NCBI GenBank assembly: GCA_964568735.1 | Contig: CAZMRF010000011.1 | Location: forward strand, 1-64,000 | Direction: 5' to 3' | DNA length: 64,000 nucleotides | Source: CAZMRF01 sp964568735 | GTDB lineage: Bacteria; Acidobacteriota; Polarisedimenticolia; JACPZX01 | Part shown: positions 1 to 8,363 of the stretch, in pieces | Position numbering within the stretch: position 1 is the stretch's first letter | How the letters are laid out: each line of letters opens with the position of its first letter | The notes under the pieces: generated by a model | The model's database searches: none | Told to the model about the DNA's origin: nothing | Seen by the model: only the letters and a program-made list of their open reading frames with translations | Position numbers and translations under genes: made by a program

Positions 1-798
1 CAAGTCGGCCTGGCAGATGGCGTAGTTGGTGGGGGACAGCTCCTGCCCGTGGACGGTGACGTACTTCTCGACGTGGACTTTCTGCTCGGGTGTGGCAGCG
101 CGGTCGAGCAAATGTTCCTTGGCCACCGACAACATGCCGCCCGTCCCGCAGGCGGGGTCGTAGATGGACAGGTGCCGGTCGGGGATTGGGATGGCGAGCA
201 GTTCAACCATCAGCCGGATCACCTCGCGGGGAGTGAAGTGTTCTCCAGCCTCCTCGCCGCTCTGTTCCGAGAAGCGCCGCAGCACCTCCTCGTAGATGTA
301 GCCCATCTCCAGCGGCGAGAGCTTGTCAGGGCCGAGCTCCAGTTCCTTGTACTGGTTCAGGATCGGGGCGAGGCGGTTGTTCTTCACCATCTGCCCGATG
401 GTGGCCCGGTAGTTGAAATGCTCGATGATGTCGTCGACGTTCTTCGAGAAGCCGTTGATGTAGGCGCGGAAGTTATCTGCGAGGAGCGTGTGGTCTTCCT
501 CATAGACCCGGCGCAACGTCCAGTCGGTCTTGTTGGAGAACGGGGCCGTGCTTGTTTCTAGGCCCTTCACCAGTTTTGCGAGTTCCTTCTCGGGCACCTT
601 TGGCCGCTTGGCCAGAACCTCGGCGGACTTTTCCTCCCGCCACTTGATCAGCACGCATTCCAGGCGTCGGATGACGATGATCGGCAGGACGACGTTCTGA
701 TATTCGTAGGCCTTGAACTTGCCGCGCAGTCGCTCGGCGGACTTCCAGATCTCATCGGCGAGGTTGTCGAGCTTGGGCTTGTTCAGGGCAAGGGACAT
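1..798 (-). CDS. hsdM: Type I restriction-modification DNA methyltransferase subunit HsdM, partial (C-terminus off left edge)
   Basis: The minus strand is open from the ATG at 798 to the window edge, giving 266 residues beginning MSLALNKPKLDNLADEIW. The N-terminal helical HsdM_N region covers about residues 10-150. HFTPREVI follows, then SAM-binding motif I, DPACGTGG, at residues 214-221. The family's catalytic (N/D)PP(F/Y) motif would lie beyond the edge. HsdM methylates adenine in the recognition sequence of a type I system, in complex with HsdS, and supports HsdR restriction. Neither hsdS nor hsdR is visible; they would be expected downstream, outside the window. The start is supported by an AGGAA about a dozen bases upstream. 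Base composition is less GC-rich than the genes after 2.4 kb, which suggests acquisition by transfer. Confidence 0.93.
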   Translation of the reverse strand, partial: MSLALNKPKLDNLADEIWKSAERLRGKFKAYEYQNVVLPIIVIRRLECVLIKWREEKSAEVLAKRPKVPEKELAKLVKGLETSTAPFSNKTDWTLRRVYEEDHTLLADNFRAYINGFSKNVDDIIEHFNYRATIGQMVKNNRLAPILNQYKELELGPDKLSPLEMGYIYEEVLRRFSEQSGEEAGEHFTPREVIRLMVELLAIPIPDRHLSIYDPACGTGGMLSVAKEHLLDRAATPEQKVHVEKYVTVHGQELSPTNYAICQADL

Positions 799-850
799 TG
801 ATCTATGGTTCCTATGGTCTGGTTTTCGTTGAGCGCTCGGTTCCACAGGC

Positions 851-943
851 GACTAACGTCAGGCGCCGGCCGCGGCGGGGGCGCAAGACTCATCGACGCT
901 TCTGCTCGCTCCGCCCGACACGGGATGCACTCTGATGTTAGGC
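851..943 (-). repeat. attC-like imperfect palindrome between DUF3644 gene and hsdM
   Basis: On the minus strand this 93-base element begins with GCCTAAC (943-937), a perfect match to the integron R'' consensus RYYYAAC. It ends with GTTAGTC (857-851), one base off the R' consensus GTTRRRY. The flanks pair further: GGC..CTAAC.TCAG on one side is complementary to CTGA.GTTAG..GCC on the other, with a 2-base bulge. The TAA stop of the DUF3644 gene lies inside the R''-like box, as is common in integron cassettes. No integrase gene and no second site are visible, so the assignment is tentative. Confidence 0.35.
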
Positions 944-1927
944 CGAAGCCTTCGACTCCTCAACCTGGCTTCGAAGGCCGTCCAGGACATAGCGAAGGCA
1001 TCCAGCGTTGTAGAGGACCGCGGTGCCCTTTCGCGGCCCCTTGGCCTGGTCAACCCTACTCCGGAAGTTGTACGCAGAATAGTTTGGGCTCCCTCGGAGT
1101 TTGTGGGTCTGCAGGAACGTGTTAAACGCAGGCTGCTTAACCTGAGGAAGTTGCTTCCGCACTTCGGCCCAAATCTGGCCGTATGTGTACGGATACTGAT
1201 CCAGGATGTTGACAGGGCGAGGGACGACGATGGCTTCGGCGCCGGCTTCCCTGACTGCCGCGACAAGGTCGGCCTCGCCGGTGAGCTTGGTAGCGGCCAC
1301 GAGGTCGGTCTTGATCTCACACAGGAGGAAAAAGTCGCCTTTGTGACTCCTACCCTCTTCTTGGGCCTTCGAGACATCAGCCACGATGTGCGCGATGTCT
1401 GGTGGCTCCTTCCGGAGGTCGGCGATCCTGATGCACTTGAAGGGGTAGGAGAACCCAAGAGGAAGTATGTAAAAGTTGTAGTCGCTGAGACCGACCCGGA
1501 ACCACTGGCGGACTAGCCTAGCGTAGTTTTGTAGGGAGGCGGCACCGAGGGTGAAAACCAAGTGCGCGAGTATCTCGGATTCCGCGGTCAGATGGATGGC
1601 CGCGTCCCGGATGTCCACGAGATGGCGGATGTTGTCCGCGACGATGGGAGGCAAATCGCAGCGCTTGATGGCTTCCTCGATGCCGATCGTGATGGGAATA
1701 CCGCCTCGCTTGCGCTTGTAGCGCTTCCCTTGGTGGACGTACAGGACGGGCAGACGGTTTCTGTTGTCCTTGAGAAGCTTGGCTTTTAGGAGAGCTTCCC
1801 AGGCGCAGACGAGCAAGATGGCAAAGACCTGTTCACGCTCCTTGAAGTCGGGCTTGTTGTATACCTCGATCGCAGAGAGGGCGGTCCGCAAGGAGTGTTC
1901 ACAGAGGAATCGGTGTCGTGCCTTCAT
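938..1927 (-). CDS. DUF3644 domain-containing protein
   Basis: This 329-residue protein has no signal peptide or membrane segment. The N-terminal half (about residues 20-160) matches what I know of DUF3644: a helical region with VCAWEALLKAKLLK and later DNIRHLVDIRDAAIHL, reminiscent of HEPN/AbiV-like folds found in defence loci. The C-terminal half (about 200-320) is rich in charged residues and unassigned. The function is not established; DUF3644 genes are often found beside restriction-modification genes, and here the gene lies immediately upstream of hsdM on the same strand. Base composition resembles hsdM and is lower in GC than the rest of the window. Its stop codon is embedded in the attC-like palindrome. 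Confidence 0.8.
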   Translation of the reverse strand: MKARHRFLCEHSLRTALSAIEVYNKPDFKEREQVFAILLVCAWEALLKAKLLKDNRNRLPVLYVHQGKRYKRKRGGIPITIGIEEAIKRCDLPPIVADNIRHLVDIRDAAIHLTAESEILAHLVFTLGAASLQNYARLVRQWFRVGLSDYNFYILPLGFSYPFKCIRIADLRKEPPDIAHIVADVSKAQEEGRSHKGDFFLLCEIKTDLVAATKLTGEADLVAAVREAGAEAIVVPRPVNILDQYPYTYGQIWAEVRKQLPQVKQPAFNTFLQTHKLRGSPNYSAYNFRSRVDQAKGPRKGTAVLYNAGCLRYVLDGLRSQVEESKASA

Positions 1928-2363
1928 TCAGTGCTTTGGCCTTGCGAGCAGGCTTCGATCCGTCGTGCGGAGCATGACGGACATAGCCGGTTGGACTGAG
2001 CGCTTTCGCACCCACTTGGACCACGGATTTGGACTGGGGGATTCTATCTCGGAAACACGATTGCCGAAAGCCCTGCGTGGGAGGCGTCAGCGCGGCCAGG
2101 CAGGGGGAGGTAAGGCGGCTGGAGCGGGCGGAAGGCGCCTTCAAGTGCGTGAAGGGCCTATGGAGGAGGCGGGACGGGAGCGGAAGGCCCTCTGAGACGA
2201 AGGGTGTCCCTATTGCCCGTGGAGGTCCAGCGGGGGCAGTGGGCCAACGACAGAGGTGTGCAGCATCAGAAGCAGTCGAAGATTGCCTGGGACGGGGCGG
2301 TTGTGTTGGCGGGGGCAGACCGTCTGCGTTGACGGGATCGCGAATCTGTTCAACGTGCAGGAT
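1928..2363. other. Non-coding junction between lower-GC R-M piece and GC-rich backbone
   Basis: This 436-base stretch has no ORF with credible coding character. GC rises from left to right, and purine-rich runs such as ggaggaggcgggacgg occur near 2160. I see no tRNA, transposase remnant or clear terminator. It probably contains the border of the transferred segment, but no direct repeat marking an attachment site was recognised. Confidence 0.4.
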
Positions 2364-4451
2364 TCAAATTGTAGAGCGGGAGGCTTCGGTGCCGATGGCG
2401 CCGCGGCGGCACCAGTCAGTTGTCATGAAGGCGGCGGAGTGCTTCGCCTGCACGTCGAGGGCTTCGGCCAGGGGGACGGAGCAGGCGGCGCGGATGCAGT
2501 CGAAGATGGCCTTGCGGGCAGCGTCGGCGGCTGGATCGGCGGGGCGGGGGAGATCGGAAGGCGGAGCCGTGGGAGCCTCCACCGGGCCCGTGCGGACGTC
2601 GCGCTTTGGCGGGCCGCCTGCGGATCCCTTCGCGAGCTTCCATGCGGTGGCGAGAGCCTCGTCCATCGGTCCCGCGTGATCCACGAGCCATCCCACGGAT
2701 TCCTTCGCGCGGACGGGAGCGCCTCCGAGGAGGAGCTTCAGGATCCTGGGCGCGTCATCCTTGCCCGCTTTCCGGAAGGGCCAGTGGCAGCCTTCCATGC
2801 CCGGCACGACGGGGAGCGTGACCTCGGGGAATCCCAGCGACGCGCCCTCCTCCGCCACGACATGGTGGCAGTGGAGCATCAGCTCGAGCATGCCGCCGAG
2901 GCACCTCTTCCCCCCGATGAAACCCACCGATGCGGCGAACTCCTCGTGGAGGCGCCGCGCCGTGCGCGACCATGATGCGGCGATGCGCACACCGGCCGCT
3001 TCGTCTTTCAACGCCGGAAAGAACTCGCTCGTGTCGGCCCCGACGAGCTGCGTGGAGAGATGGAAGTCACCGGTGAGGATGACCCGCCCGATGCCTTCCT
3101 TCTTCAGCCAGTCGATGGCCCGGTTCAGCTCGGCATCCACGTCGCGGTTGTAGCTCTCGCGGGCCAGCGTGATGACACCCACCTCGCCGTCGTGCTCCGC
3201 GTTGACGTAGAGCTGCTGCCACGCAGCGGTCTCCATCCGGCCCAGCGCCTCGGGGTGCCAGGCGCTCTTCGCGGCTGCGGGGAAGAGCCGATGCCATGCC
3301 TCGACGGTCTTCCTCACCGACTCCGCCCCGCGCTCGCGCATCAGGGCGGGAATTCCCCGGAGGAACTGGGCGCACAGCTCGCCGATGAGGCTCACGTGCG
3401 TGAGGTGGGCACGCTCCTCGTGGGCCATGAGAGTGGTCATCTGGAAGAGAGGAGCGAGGATCCACACTTCCAGGGTTTCACGCTCCTCCGCCGACAGCGT
3501 CCAGTCGACGAGCGGGCGGAAGTGGTCGGGCGGGTACCAGTCGCTGCCGTCGTCCTTGTGGGCGTCCATGTCCCGTGAGGGCGTGAAGAGGCCGCCATAC
3601 TTTTTCCCCAGGTGGTGCAGGCAGGACCAGGTGAGGAAGTTCGCTCCCTTCGCCCCGATGGCGTCGTGGGCGCGGAAGGGGTTCGGCCCCAGGAGGCTCC
3701 GGACGTGCTTGTCGATCTTCCAGTAGGGCATGTTGCTCGCGTGGTGGTAGCGCGTGCCGGAGAGCGTGAGGCCGCAGAAGAGGACGTCGAGGACGAAGGA
3801 CCAGTGATCGCCGACGGGGACGGGGATGAGCCCGAGCGCCCAGAGGAGCTTCGTGACGTCCGAGGGCTGGGCCTCGACGATCTCGAAGATCTTGTTGACC
3901 TCGTGGGGGAAGGCCGGGTGGGCGATGCCGACGCCCAGCTCGGACGACGGGAAGCCGGAGGTCACTGAGCGGATCTCGATGCCCGGGAACTCGCGCCGGA
4001 AGAGGTCGTAGTGGGCCCGCTTCACCTCGAGGATCTCGGGGATGGCTTCGAGCAGCCAGCGGGGACGGAGGGCCTTGAGCTGCGGCGGGAGGCTCTTGCC
4101 GTCGTAGGAGAGCCGCACGATGGCGGCCATGACGGCGTCGGCGCGCTCCTTGCCGAAGGCGCGGATCAATCCCGGGTACTGCCGGCCGATCCCGTCGGGG
4201 GCCCCGGGGAAGTCGAGCGCCGCCACCTGCACCCCGAAGGGCTGGAGGCGCGAGCCGAGCTGCATCGTCTTTCCCGCGCCCACGATCCCGCAGGCGCCCG
4301 AGATCACGAGCGAGCCGCGCGCGGCTGGGGCGCCGAAGACGCGCTCCACCATCTCCTCGGGGGCCTCGGGCAGCCGTCCCTTGCGGAACAGATCGAGGAC
4401 GGAGCCCAGCCCCAGGGTCTCGAGCGTCGGCGCCCGCATGACCTTCGACAT
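2364..4451 (-). CDS. 3-hydroxyacyl-CoA dehydrogenase / enoyl-CoA hydratase-type fusion protein
   Basis: The protein is 695 residues from the ATG at 4451, which has a GGAGG 10-14 bases upstream, just after the thiolase stop. The N-terminus carries a Rossmann-type glycine loop (SGACGIVGAGKTMQLG, about residues 45-60), followed by a divergent NAD-binding hydroxyacyl-CoA dehydrogenase region to about residue 330. A helical linker leads to a crotonase-like region at about 450-600, with GFIGGKRCLGGMLELMLHCH and PEVTLPVVPGMEG corresponding to the CoA-binding/oxyanion-hole segments. The order (dehydrogenase first, crotonase second) is the reverse of FadB. It probably acts in beta-oxidation or degradation of an unusual acyl-CoA together with the adjacent thiolase. 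Substrate cannot be inferred. The C-terminal 60 residues are low-complexity and Pro/Ala-rich before a short conserved-looking end. Confidence 0.8.
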   Translation of the reverse strand: MSKVMRAPTLETLGLGSVLDLFRKGRLPEAPEEMVERVFGAPAARGSLVISGACGIVGAGKTMQLGSRLQPFGVQVAALDFPGAPDGIGRQYPGLIRAFGKERADAVMAAIVRLSYDGKSLPPQLKALRPRWLLEAIPEILEVKRAHYDLFRREFPGIEIRSVTSGFPSSELGVGIAHPAFPHEVNKIFEIVEAQPSDVTKLLWALGLIPVPVGDHWSFVLDVLFCGLTLSGTRYHHASNMPYWKIDKHVRSLLGPNPFRAHDAIGAKGANFLTWSCLHHLGKKYGGLFTPSRDMDAHKDDGSDWYPPDHFRPLVDWTLSAEERETLEVWILAPLFQMTTLMAHEERAHLTHVSLIGELCAQFLRGIPALMRERGAESVRKTVEAWHRLFPAAAKSAWHPEALGRMETAAWQQLYVNAEHDGEVGVITLARESYNRDVDAELNRAIDWLKKEGIGRVILTGDFHLSTQLVGADTSEFFPALKDEAAGVRIAASWSRTARRLHEEFAASVGFIGGKRCLGGMLELMLHCHHVVAEEGASLGFPEVTLPVVPGMEGCHWPFRKAGKDDAPRILKLLLGGAPVRAKESVGWLVDHAGPMDEALATAWKLAKGSAGGPPKRDVRTGPVEAPTAPPSDLPRPADPAADAARKAIFDCIRAACSVPLAEALDVQAKHSAAFMTTDWCRRGAIGTEASRSTI

Positions 4452-4465
4452 CCGCGATGCCTCCG

Positions 4466-5662
4466 TCACCCGACCTGGAAGAGGGCCGCGATGCCCACGT
4501 CGCCCGCGGCGCAACCGAAGAGGAGGACACGGCCTCCGCCTAGGTCCACGGCCTCTTCGAGCCCCTCGATGAGGAGCCGCGCGAGCGTCGGCCCCTGGGG
4601 ATGGCCCCACACGAGCGAGCAGCCCGTCCGGTTCATTCCGTGCCAGTCATAGTCGAGGGCCTTCGCGAAGAGGACGTCGTTGACGGCGAAGGGATTGTGG
4701 TTCTTGACGACGGCCATCTCCTTCATGGCGAGGCCGGTCCGGGCGAGGAGGCTCTTCACGGCGAGGGCGGGCGCCTCGGGCATCATCGAGGGAGATGTCC
4801 GCACCTCGGATTTGGCCAGGAAGCGGATCTCGATCTCGGGGCGCGGGCTGATCTCGCGGGCCTTCTCCTTCGTTGCCACGAGGAGCGTGGCCATCCCGTC
4901 GCTGGCGTGGGTCTGGGTGCCGCTGGTGACGCAGGTGTCCAGCTCGCGCATGGCACGGAGCGCTCCCGCCGTCACCTTGCGCACGCCGAGGTCGTCGTCG
5001 ATGCGCCCCATCGGCTTGCCCTGCACGTCGAGCAGGTCGAGGGGGACGAGGACACGATCGAGGAAGCCCGACTCGCGCGCCTGGAAGTACTGCTCGTAGC
5101 GGTGAAGAGTCAGCTCGTCCGTTTCCCTGCGATCGATCCTGTACTTGCGCGCGGCCTGTCCGGCCGTCGCGATCATCGCCTTTCCCGTGGCTGGGTCGAA
5201 GCCGAAGTTGTCCCAGACGTCGGCCAGGGGGATCGTGCGCTGGTAGGCGCGCCGCTCGGGGAAGACGCCGACGGGCGAGTCGCTCGTCCTGTCGAAGGTG
5301 AGGACGCCGACGGCGTCGTGGGCGCCGCTCTCCACCTCCGAGGCCGCGAGGAGCGTCGCCTGCAGGCCCGTGGCGCAGGCCTGCTCCACGTGGAATCCGG
5401 GCAGCCGCCGCCCCATGCAGCTCGCCACCATGGGAGCGTTCCAGAACTTCCAGTGCCAGGGGATCGTGGAGCCGATGACGAGGTAGTCCAGGTGATCGAC
5501 GGAGACTCTTCGCATCCCGAGGATGCGGGCCATCGCCTCGCCGGCGAACTGCCCGATGTTCACCTCCGCGAGCGCGCTCGTCTGCCATGCGGGAAAGAAG
5601 CTGCTCCCCCAGGTCCCGTAGGGAATCCTCGCCCGGGGAAAGAGGGAGTCCGATGCGGTCAT
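4466..5662 (-). CDS. Thiolase family protein (acetyl-CoA acyltransferase)
   Basis: The 398-residue protein has a normal length for a thiolase. The nucleophilic cysteine lies in EQACATG (C96). The His-containing KNHNPFAVND, the GHPQGPT loop and the C-terminal LFGCAAGDVG correspond to the conserved HN..FA.ND, GHP.G.T and C.GGG.G blocks of the family. The last block is slightly degenerate. It catalyses CoA-dependent cleavage of 3-ketoacyl-CoA or the reverse condensation, in the cytoplasm. It is the first gene of a two-gene operon; the dehydrogenase/crotonase fusion starts 14 bases after its stop, so the two likely supply the last steps of one acyl-CoA degradation route. Confidence 0.9.
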   Translation of the reverse strand: MTASDSLFPRARIPYGTWGSSFFPAWQTSALAEVNIGQFAGEAMARILGMRRVSVDHLDYLVIGSTIPWHWKFWNAPMVASCMGRRLPGFHVEQACATGLQATLLAASEVESGAHDAVGVLTFDRTSDSPVGVFPERRAYQRTIPLADVWDNFGFDPATGKAMIATAGQAARKYRIDRRETDELTLHRYEQYFQARESGFLDRVLVPLDLLDVQGKPMGRIDDDLGVRKVTAGALRAMRELDTCVTSGTQTHASDGMATLLVATKEKAREISPRPEIEIRFLAKSEVRTSPSMMPEAPALAVKSLLARTGLAMKEMAVVKNHNPFAVNDVLFAKALDYDWHGMNRTGCSLVWGHPQGPTLARLLIEGLEEAVDLGGGRVLLFGCAAGDVGIAALFQVG

Positions 5663-5755
5663 CCTGAGAGCTCCTCGGAGCCAGCCGTCAATACGTGCGG
5701 AGCCCGGAGTCTAGCAGGAGTCGCCACCCGAGTGGCCGCGTGCCCGGTGACGCAG

Positions 5756-8230
5756 CTACTGGGCAGGCGCGCCCGCAGAGAGGGCGCCTGCGGCGTCGCC
5801 GGAGCTCCACCACTCGCAGCCGCCCATCAGGTCGACGAGGCGCCGCGCGTGGTGCTTGAACTCCTCCTCGAATGCCGGGTAGTAGGAGGTGACCTCGTAG
5901 AAGAGCTTCGCGACCTCGGGATCAATCAGGTCGTAGCTCTTCTGCAGCTCGGTCTCGGTGGGGAAGATGATCTGGCGGCCCGCGTGGAAGCCCCGGATCG
6001 TGAGCGGGAGGTTCGGATTCAGGTTCACGATCGCCTCCAGGACGATCACACCCCGGAGGACCTCGTCCGGGGCGGCCGTGCCCGAGTAGGCCTGCGTGAG
6101 GAGGAGGGACCAGGTCTCCGGCTCGCCCGAAGGCAACCTCCTGTTCAGCGCGGCCAGCCGGCTGGCGAAGCTCTCCGTCGTCACCGCCTCATATGAGACG
6201 GTGGCGGTGGGCTGCCCGAAGGGACGATCGGGCGTCTCGTGCGGGCGGGCCAGGAAGGTCAGCGCAACGGCGTTGTCCCCCTGCGGCGCGGCTGCCACCT
6301 TCGCGGCGAGGAAAGCCAGCTCGAAGGGATTGCCGCTGCTGCTCACCGGGGTGCTCTCGAAGAAGATCAGGCGCCCGATGTTGATGAATTCGGCGTACTG
6401 CGTCTTGCGCACGATCTCCCAGAGCATCCGTCGCACGAGGATCTCCTCGCCGGGGATCTGGCCATCGAGGAGCGCGAGGATGTCCGGGTGGACGCCATGC
6501 TCCGAGCCTGCGGCCTCGACGTGACGGCCGGCGCACTCGACCAGGCTCCGGTAGGCGTTGCTCTCGTAGAGGAAGTCGAGATCGAAGACGTCCTGCTGCC
6601 GGATACGGTAGGCGTTGTAGAGAAGCTCGTGGCCGAAGGAGTCGAAGATGGGGGACTCCTGCGGGATCACGTAGCTGAAGATCTTCCCCTGCTCGGGAAC
6701 GATGTGCGGCGTGACGACGATGATGATCTCCTTCTTGATGTTCTCGGTCGTCTTGCGCCGGAAGAGCGCGCCGATCCCCGGGATCTTCGAAAAGAAGGGC
6801 ACGCCTCGCTTGGTCTCCACCTCTTCGTTCGTGGTCAGCCCGCCGATGATGAAGGGCGTGTCGTTCTGCACGCGGACGAAGGTCTGCACCTGGCGGCTCT
6901 CGACCTCCGGGGCGCGTGTGCTGGAGGTGGCGCTCGCCAGGGTCTGGCGGACGGCGCTGACGATCGTCTCCACCTGCATGCTGATCTCTCCGCCGTCGTC
7001 GCTGACGCGGGGGCGCAGGTTGAGCACGATGCCGACGGGGAAGTAGAGGATCGACTCGGTCGCGGTGTTCGTCGTGACGGTCGTCTCGACGACCGGGATG
7101 CGGTTGCCGATCTGGATCTTCGCCTGGCGCCCGTCGAGGACGAGGACCGAAGGGTTCGAGAGGACCTTGGCCTTGCTGGTCTCGAGCAGGGCGTGGAGGG
7201 CGGCGTTGAACTCGAAGGTGTCGGAGCGGCGGTTGAAGAGGAAGGTGAAGGGAGGCGGCACGACCCGCGGCCCCTCGTCGACCTTCAGGTCGAAGGTGTC
7301 CAGGTACCGTCCCGCGTCCGAGGTGCCCTTGGCGCCCCAGGTGACGCCGAGGTCTTTCGTCACGTCCCCCTGGATCTCGATGACCAGGGCCTCGATGACG
7401 ATCTGGCGCGCCGGGATGTCCACGACGTCCCTGAGGAGATTTACGATGCGCTCGAGGGAATCGAGGTCGTAGGGGTCGTAGGCGACGAGCAGCCTGTTCT
7501 GCGGCTCGGCGGCGGTCGTCCGGTGCAGGAAGACGCCCCCGAGGTCGGGGAGGAGATCGCTGCTGCGGTAGGTGTAGGAGCCCGAGTCCTCAGTGGACTC
7601 CTGCAAGCTCGTCTTCGAGGCGCTGATCATCTTGATCACGATCGGCAGCCTGAGCTGATCGGGAGCGTTGGGCACGAAGATGCGGTCGTAGAGCGTCTCG
7701 CCGGAGCCTTCGTTGAACTCGACCGTGGAGTAGTTCAGGGCCTTGAGCAGCGCGATGGCCCGATCCGACTCGATGTAGCTGAGCTGGTAGGTCTGGTAGG
7801 CCAGGCTCCGCCGGTCGAGGGGCAGCTCCCCGGCCCCCTCCGCGACGGGGCCCAGCCCCTGGATGAGCGCCGCGATTCCCGCCTGGAGGGCCGGCAGGTC
7901 CGGGTTGGCCGATGCACGCCCCTCCTGGGTCTGCAGCCCCGTGACATAGAGCTCGAAGCCTCCCGAGGGGTGGGCCGCCACGACCAGCTCGACGGTCCGG
8001 AGCGTCCGCACATCCGGCCTCGAATGAAAGAGCCGGGCAATCTCGGCGCCCGGGCGATCCCCGAAGCGCCGTGGCTGCTCGGCGGCCGTCGCGGCAGAGT
8101 AGCCGGGCAGGACCTCGAAGCCGATCTTGTCGAGGAGCAGCCGGGTCCTCGACAGCGACGGGTAGGGGGAGTGGATGTGCCACGTCTCGACGGCGGCGGG
8201 TGTCGTCGGCTCCGGGTCCGCGCTGGTCAA
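5756..8230 (-). CDS. Secretin (type II/III secretion GspD/PilQ-like) with long C-terminal extension
   Basis: Listed here from a TTG at 8230 (824 residues). The secretin core is around residues 285-520: QIVIEALVIEIQGDVTKDLG, LSNPSVLVLDGRQAKIQIGN, the PFIIGGLTT stretch, GVPFFSKIPGIGALF and EIIIVVTPHIVPE are classic secretin signatures. Residues 1-240 hold N-domain-like repeats. About 300 further residues follow the secretin core and are unlike ordinary GspD. No other secretion or pilus gene is nearby, so this is an orphan outer-membrane channel. The reading frame stays open upstream of 8230 and encodes a hydrophobic signal-like segment, so the true start is probably farther upstream (candidate CTG at 8383, overlapping the lipoprotein gene by 20 bases). 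Confidence 0.88.
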   Translation of the reverse strand: MTSADPEPTTPAAVETWHIHSPYPSLSRTRLLLDKIGFEVLPGYSAATAAEQPRRFGDRPGAEIARLFHSRPDVRTLRTVELVVAAHPSGGFELYVTGLQTQEGRASANPDLPALQAGIAALIQGLGPVAEGAGELPLDRRSLAYQTYQLSYIESDRAIALLKALNYSTVEFNEGSGETLYDRIFVPNAPDQLRLPIVIKMISASKTSLQESTEDSGSYTYRSSDLLPDLGGVFLHRTTAAEPQNRLLVAYDPYDLDSLERIVNLLRDVVDIPARQIVIEALVIEIQGDVTKDLGVTWGAKGTSDAGRYLDTFDLKVDEGPRVVPPPFTFLFNRRSDTFEFNAALHALLETSKAKVLSNPSVLVLDGRQAKIQIGNRIPVVETTVTTNTATESILYFPVGIVLNLRPRVSDDGGEISMQVETIVSAVRQTLASATSSTRAPEVESRQVQTFVRVQNDTPFIIGGLTTNEEVETKRGVPFFSKIPGIGALFRRKTTENIKKEIIIVVTPHIVPEQGKIFSYVIPQESPIFDSFGHELLYNAYRIRQQDVFDLDFLYESNAYRSLVECAGRHVEAAGSEHGVHPDILALLDGQIPGEEILVRRMLWEIVRKTQYAEFINIGRLIFFESTPVSSSGNPFELAFLAAKVAAAPQGDNAVALTFLARPHETPDRPFGQPTATVSYEAVTTESFASRLAALNRRLPSGEPETWSLLLTQAYSGTAAPDEVLRGVIVLEAIVNLNPNLPLTIRGFHAGRQIIFPTETELQKSYDLIDPEVAKLFYEVTSYYPAFEEEFKHHARRLVDLMGGCEWWSSGDAAGALSAGAPAQ

Positions 8231-8363
8231 GGCTCCTGGCGCGGCCGGGACTGCGCGCTCGGGCTCCGCCTGCTGCTGGGGGAGAGCGTCCCCCGTGACA
8301 GCGAGCGCGGCGCAGATCGCGAGCCCGGCGATCCAGGGGCCCGACGAGCCAGAGGGGCGGCTG

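Noticed and set aside
1899..2144. Minus-strand open frame of 81 codons at the left junction
   Set aside because: It overlaps the DUF3644 start, has no ribosome binding site and no recognisable family; possibly a gene remnant, but not supportable.
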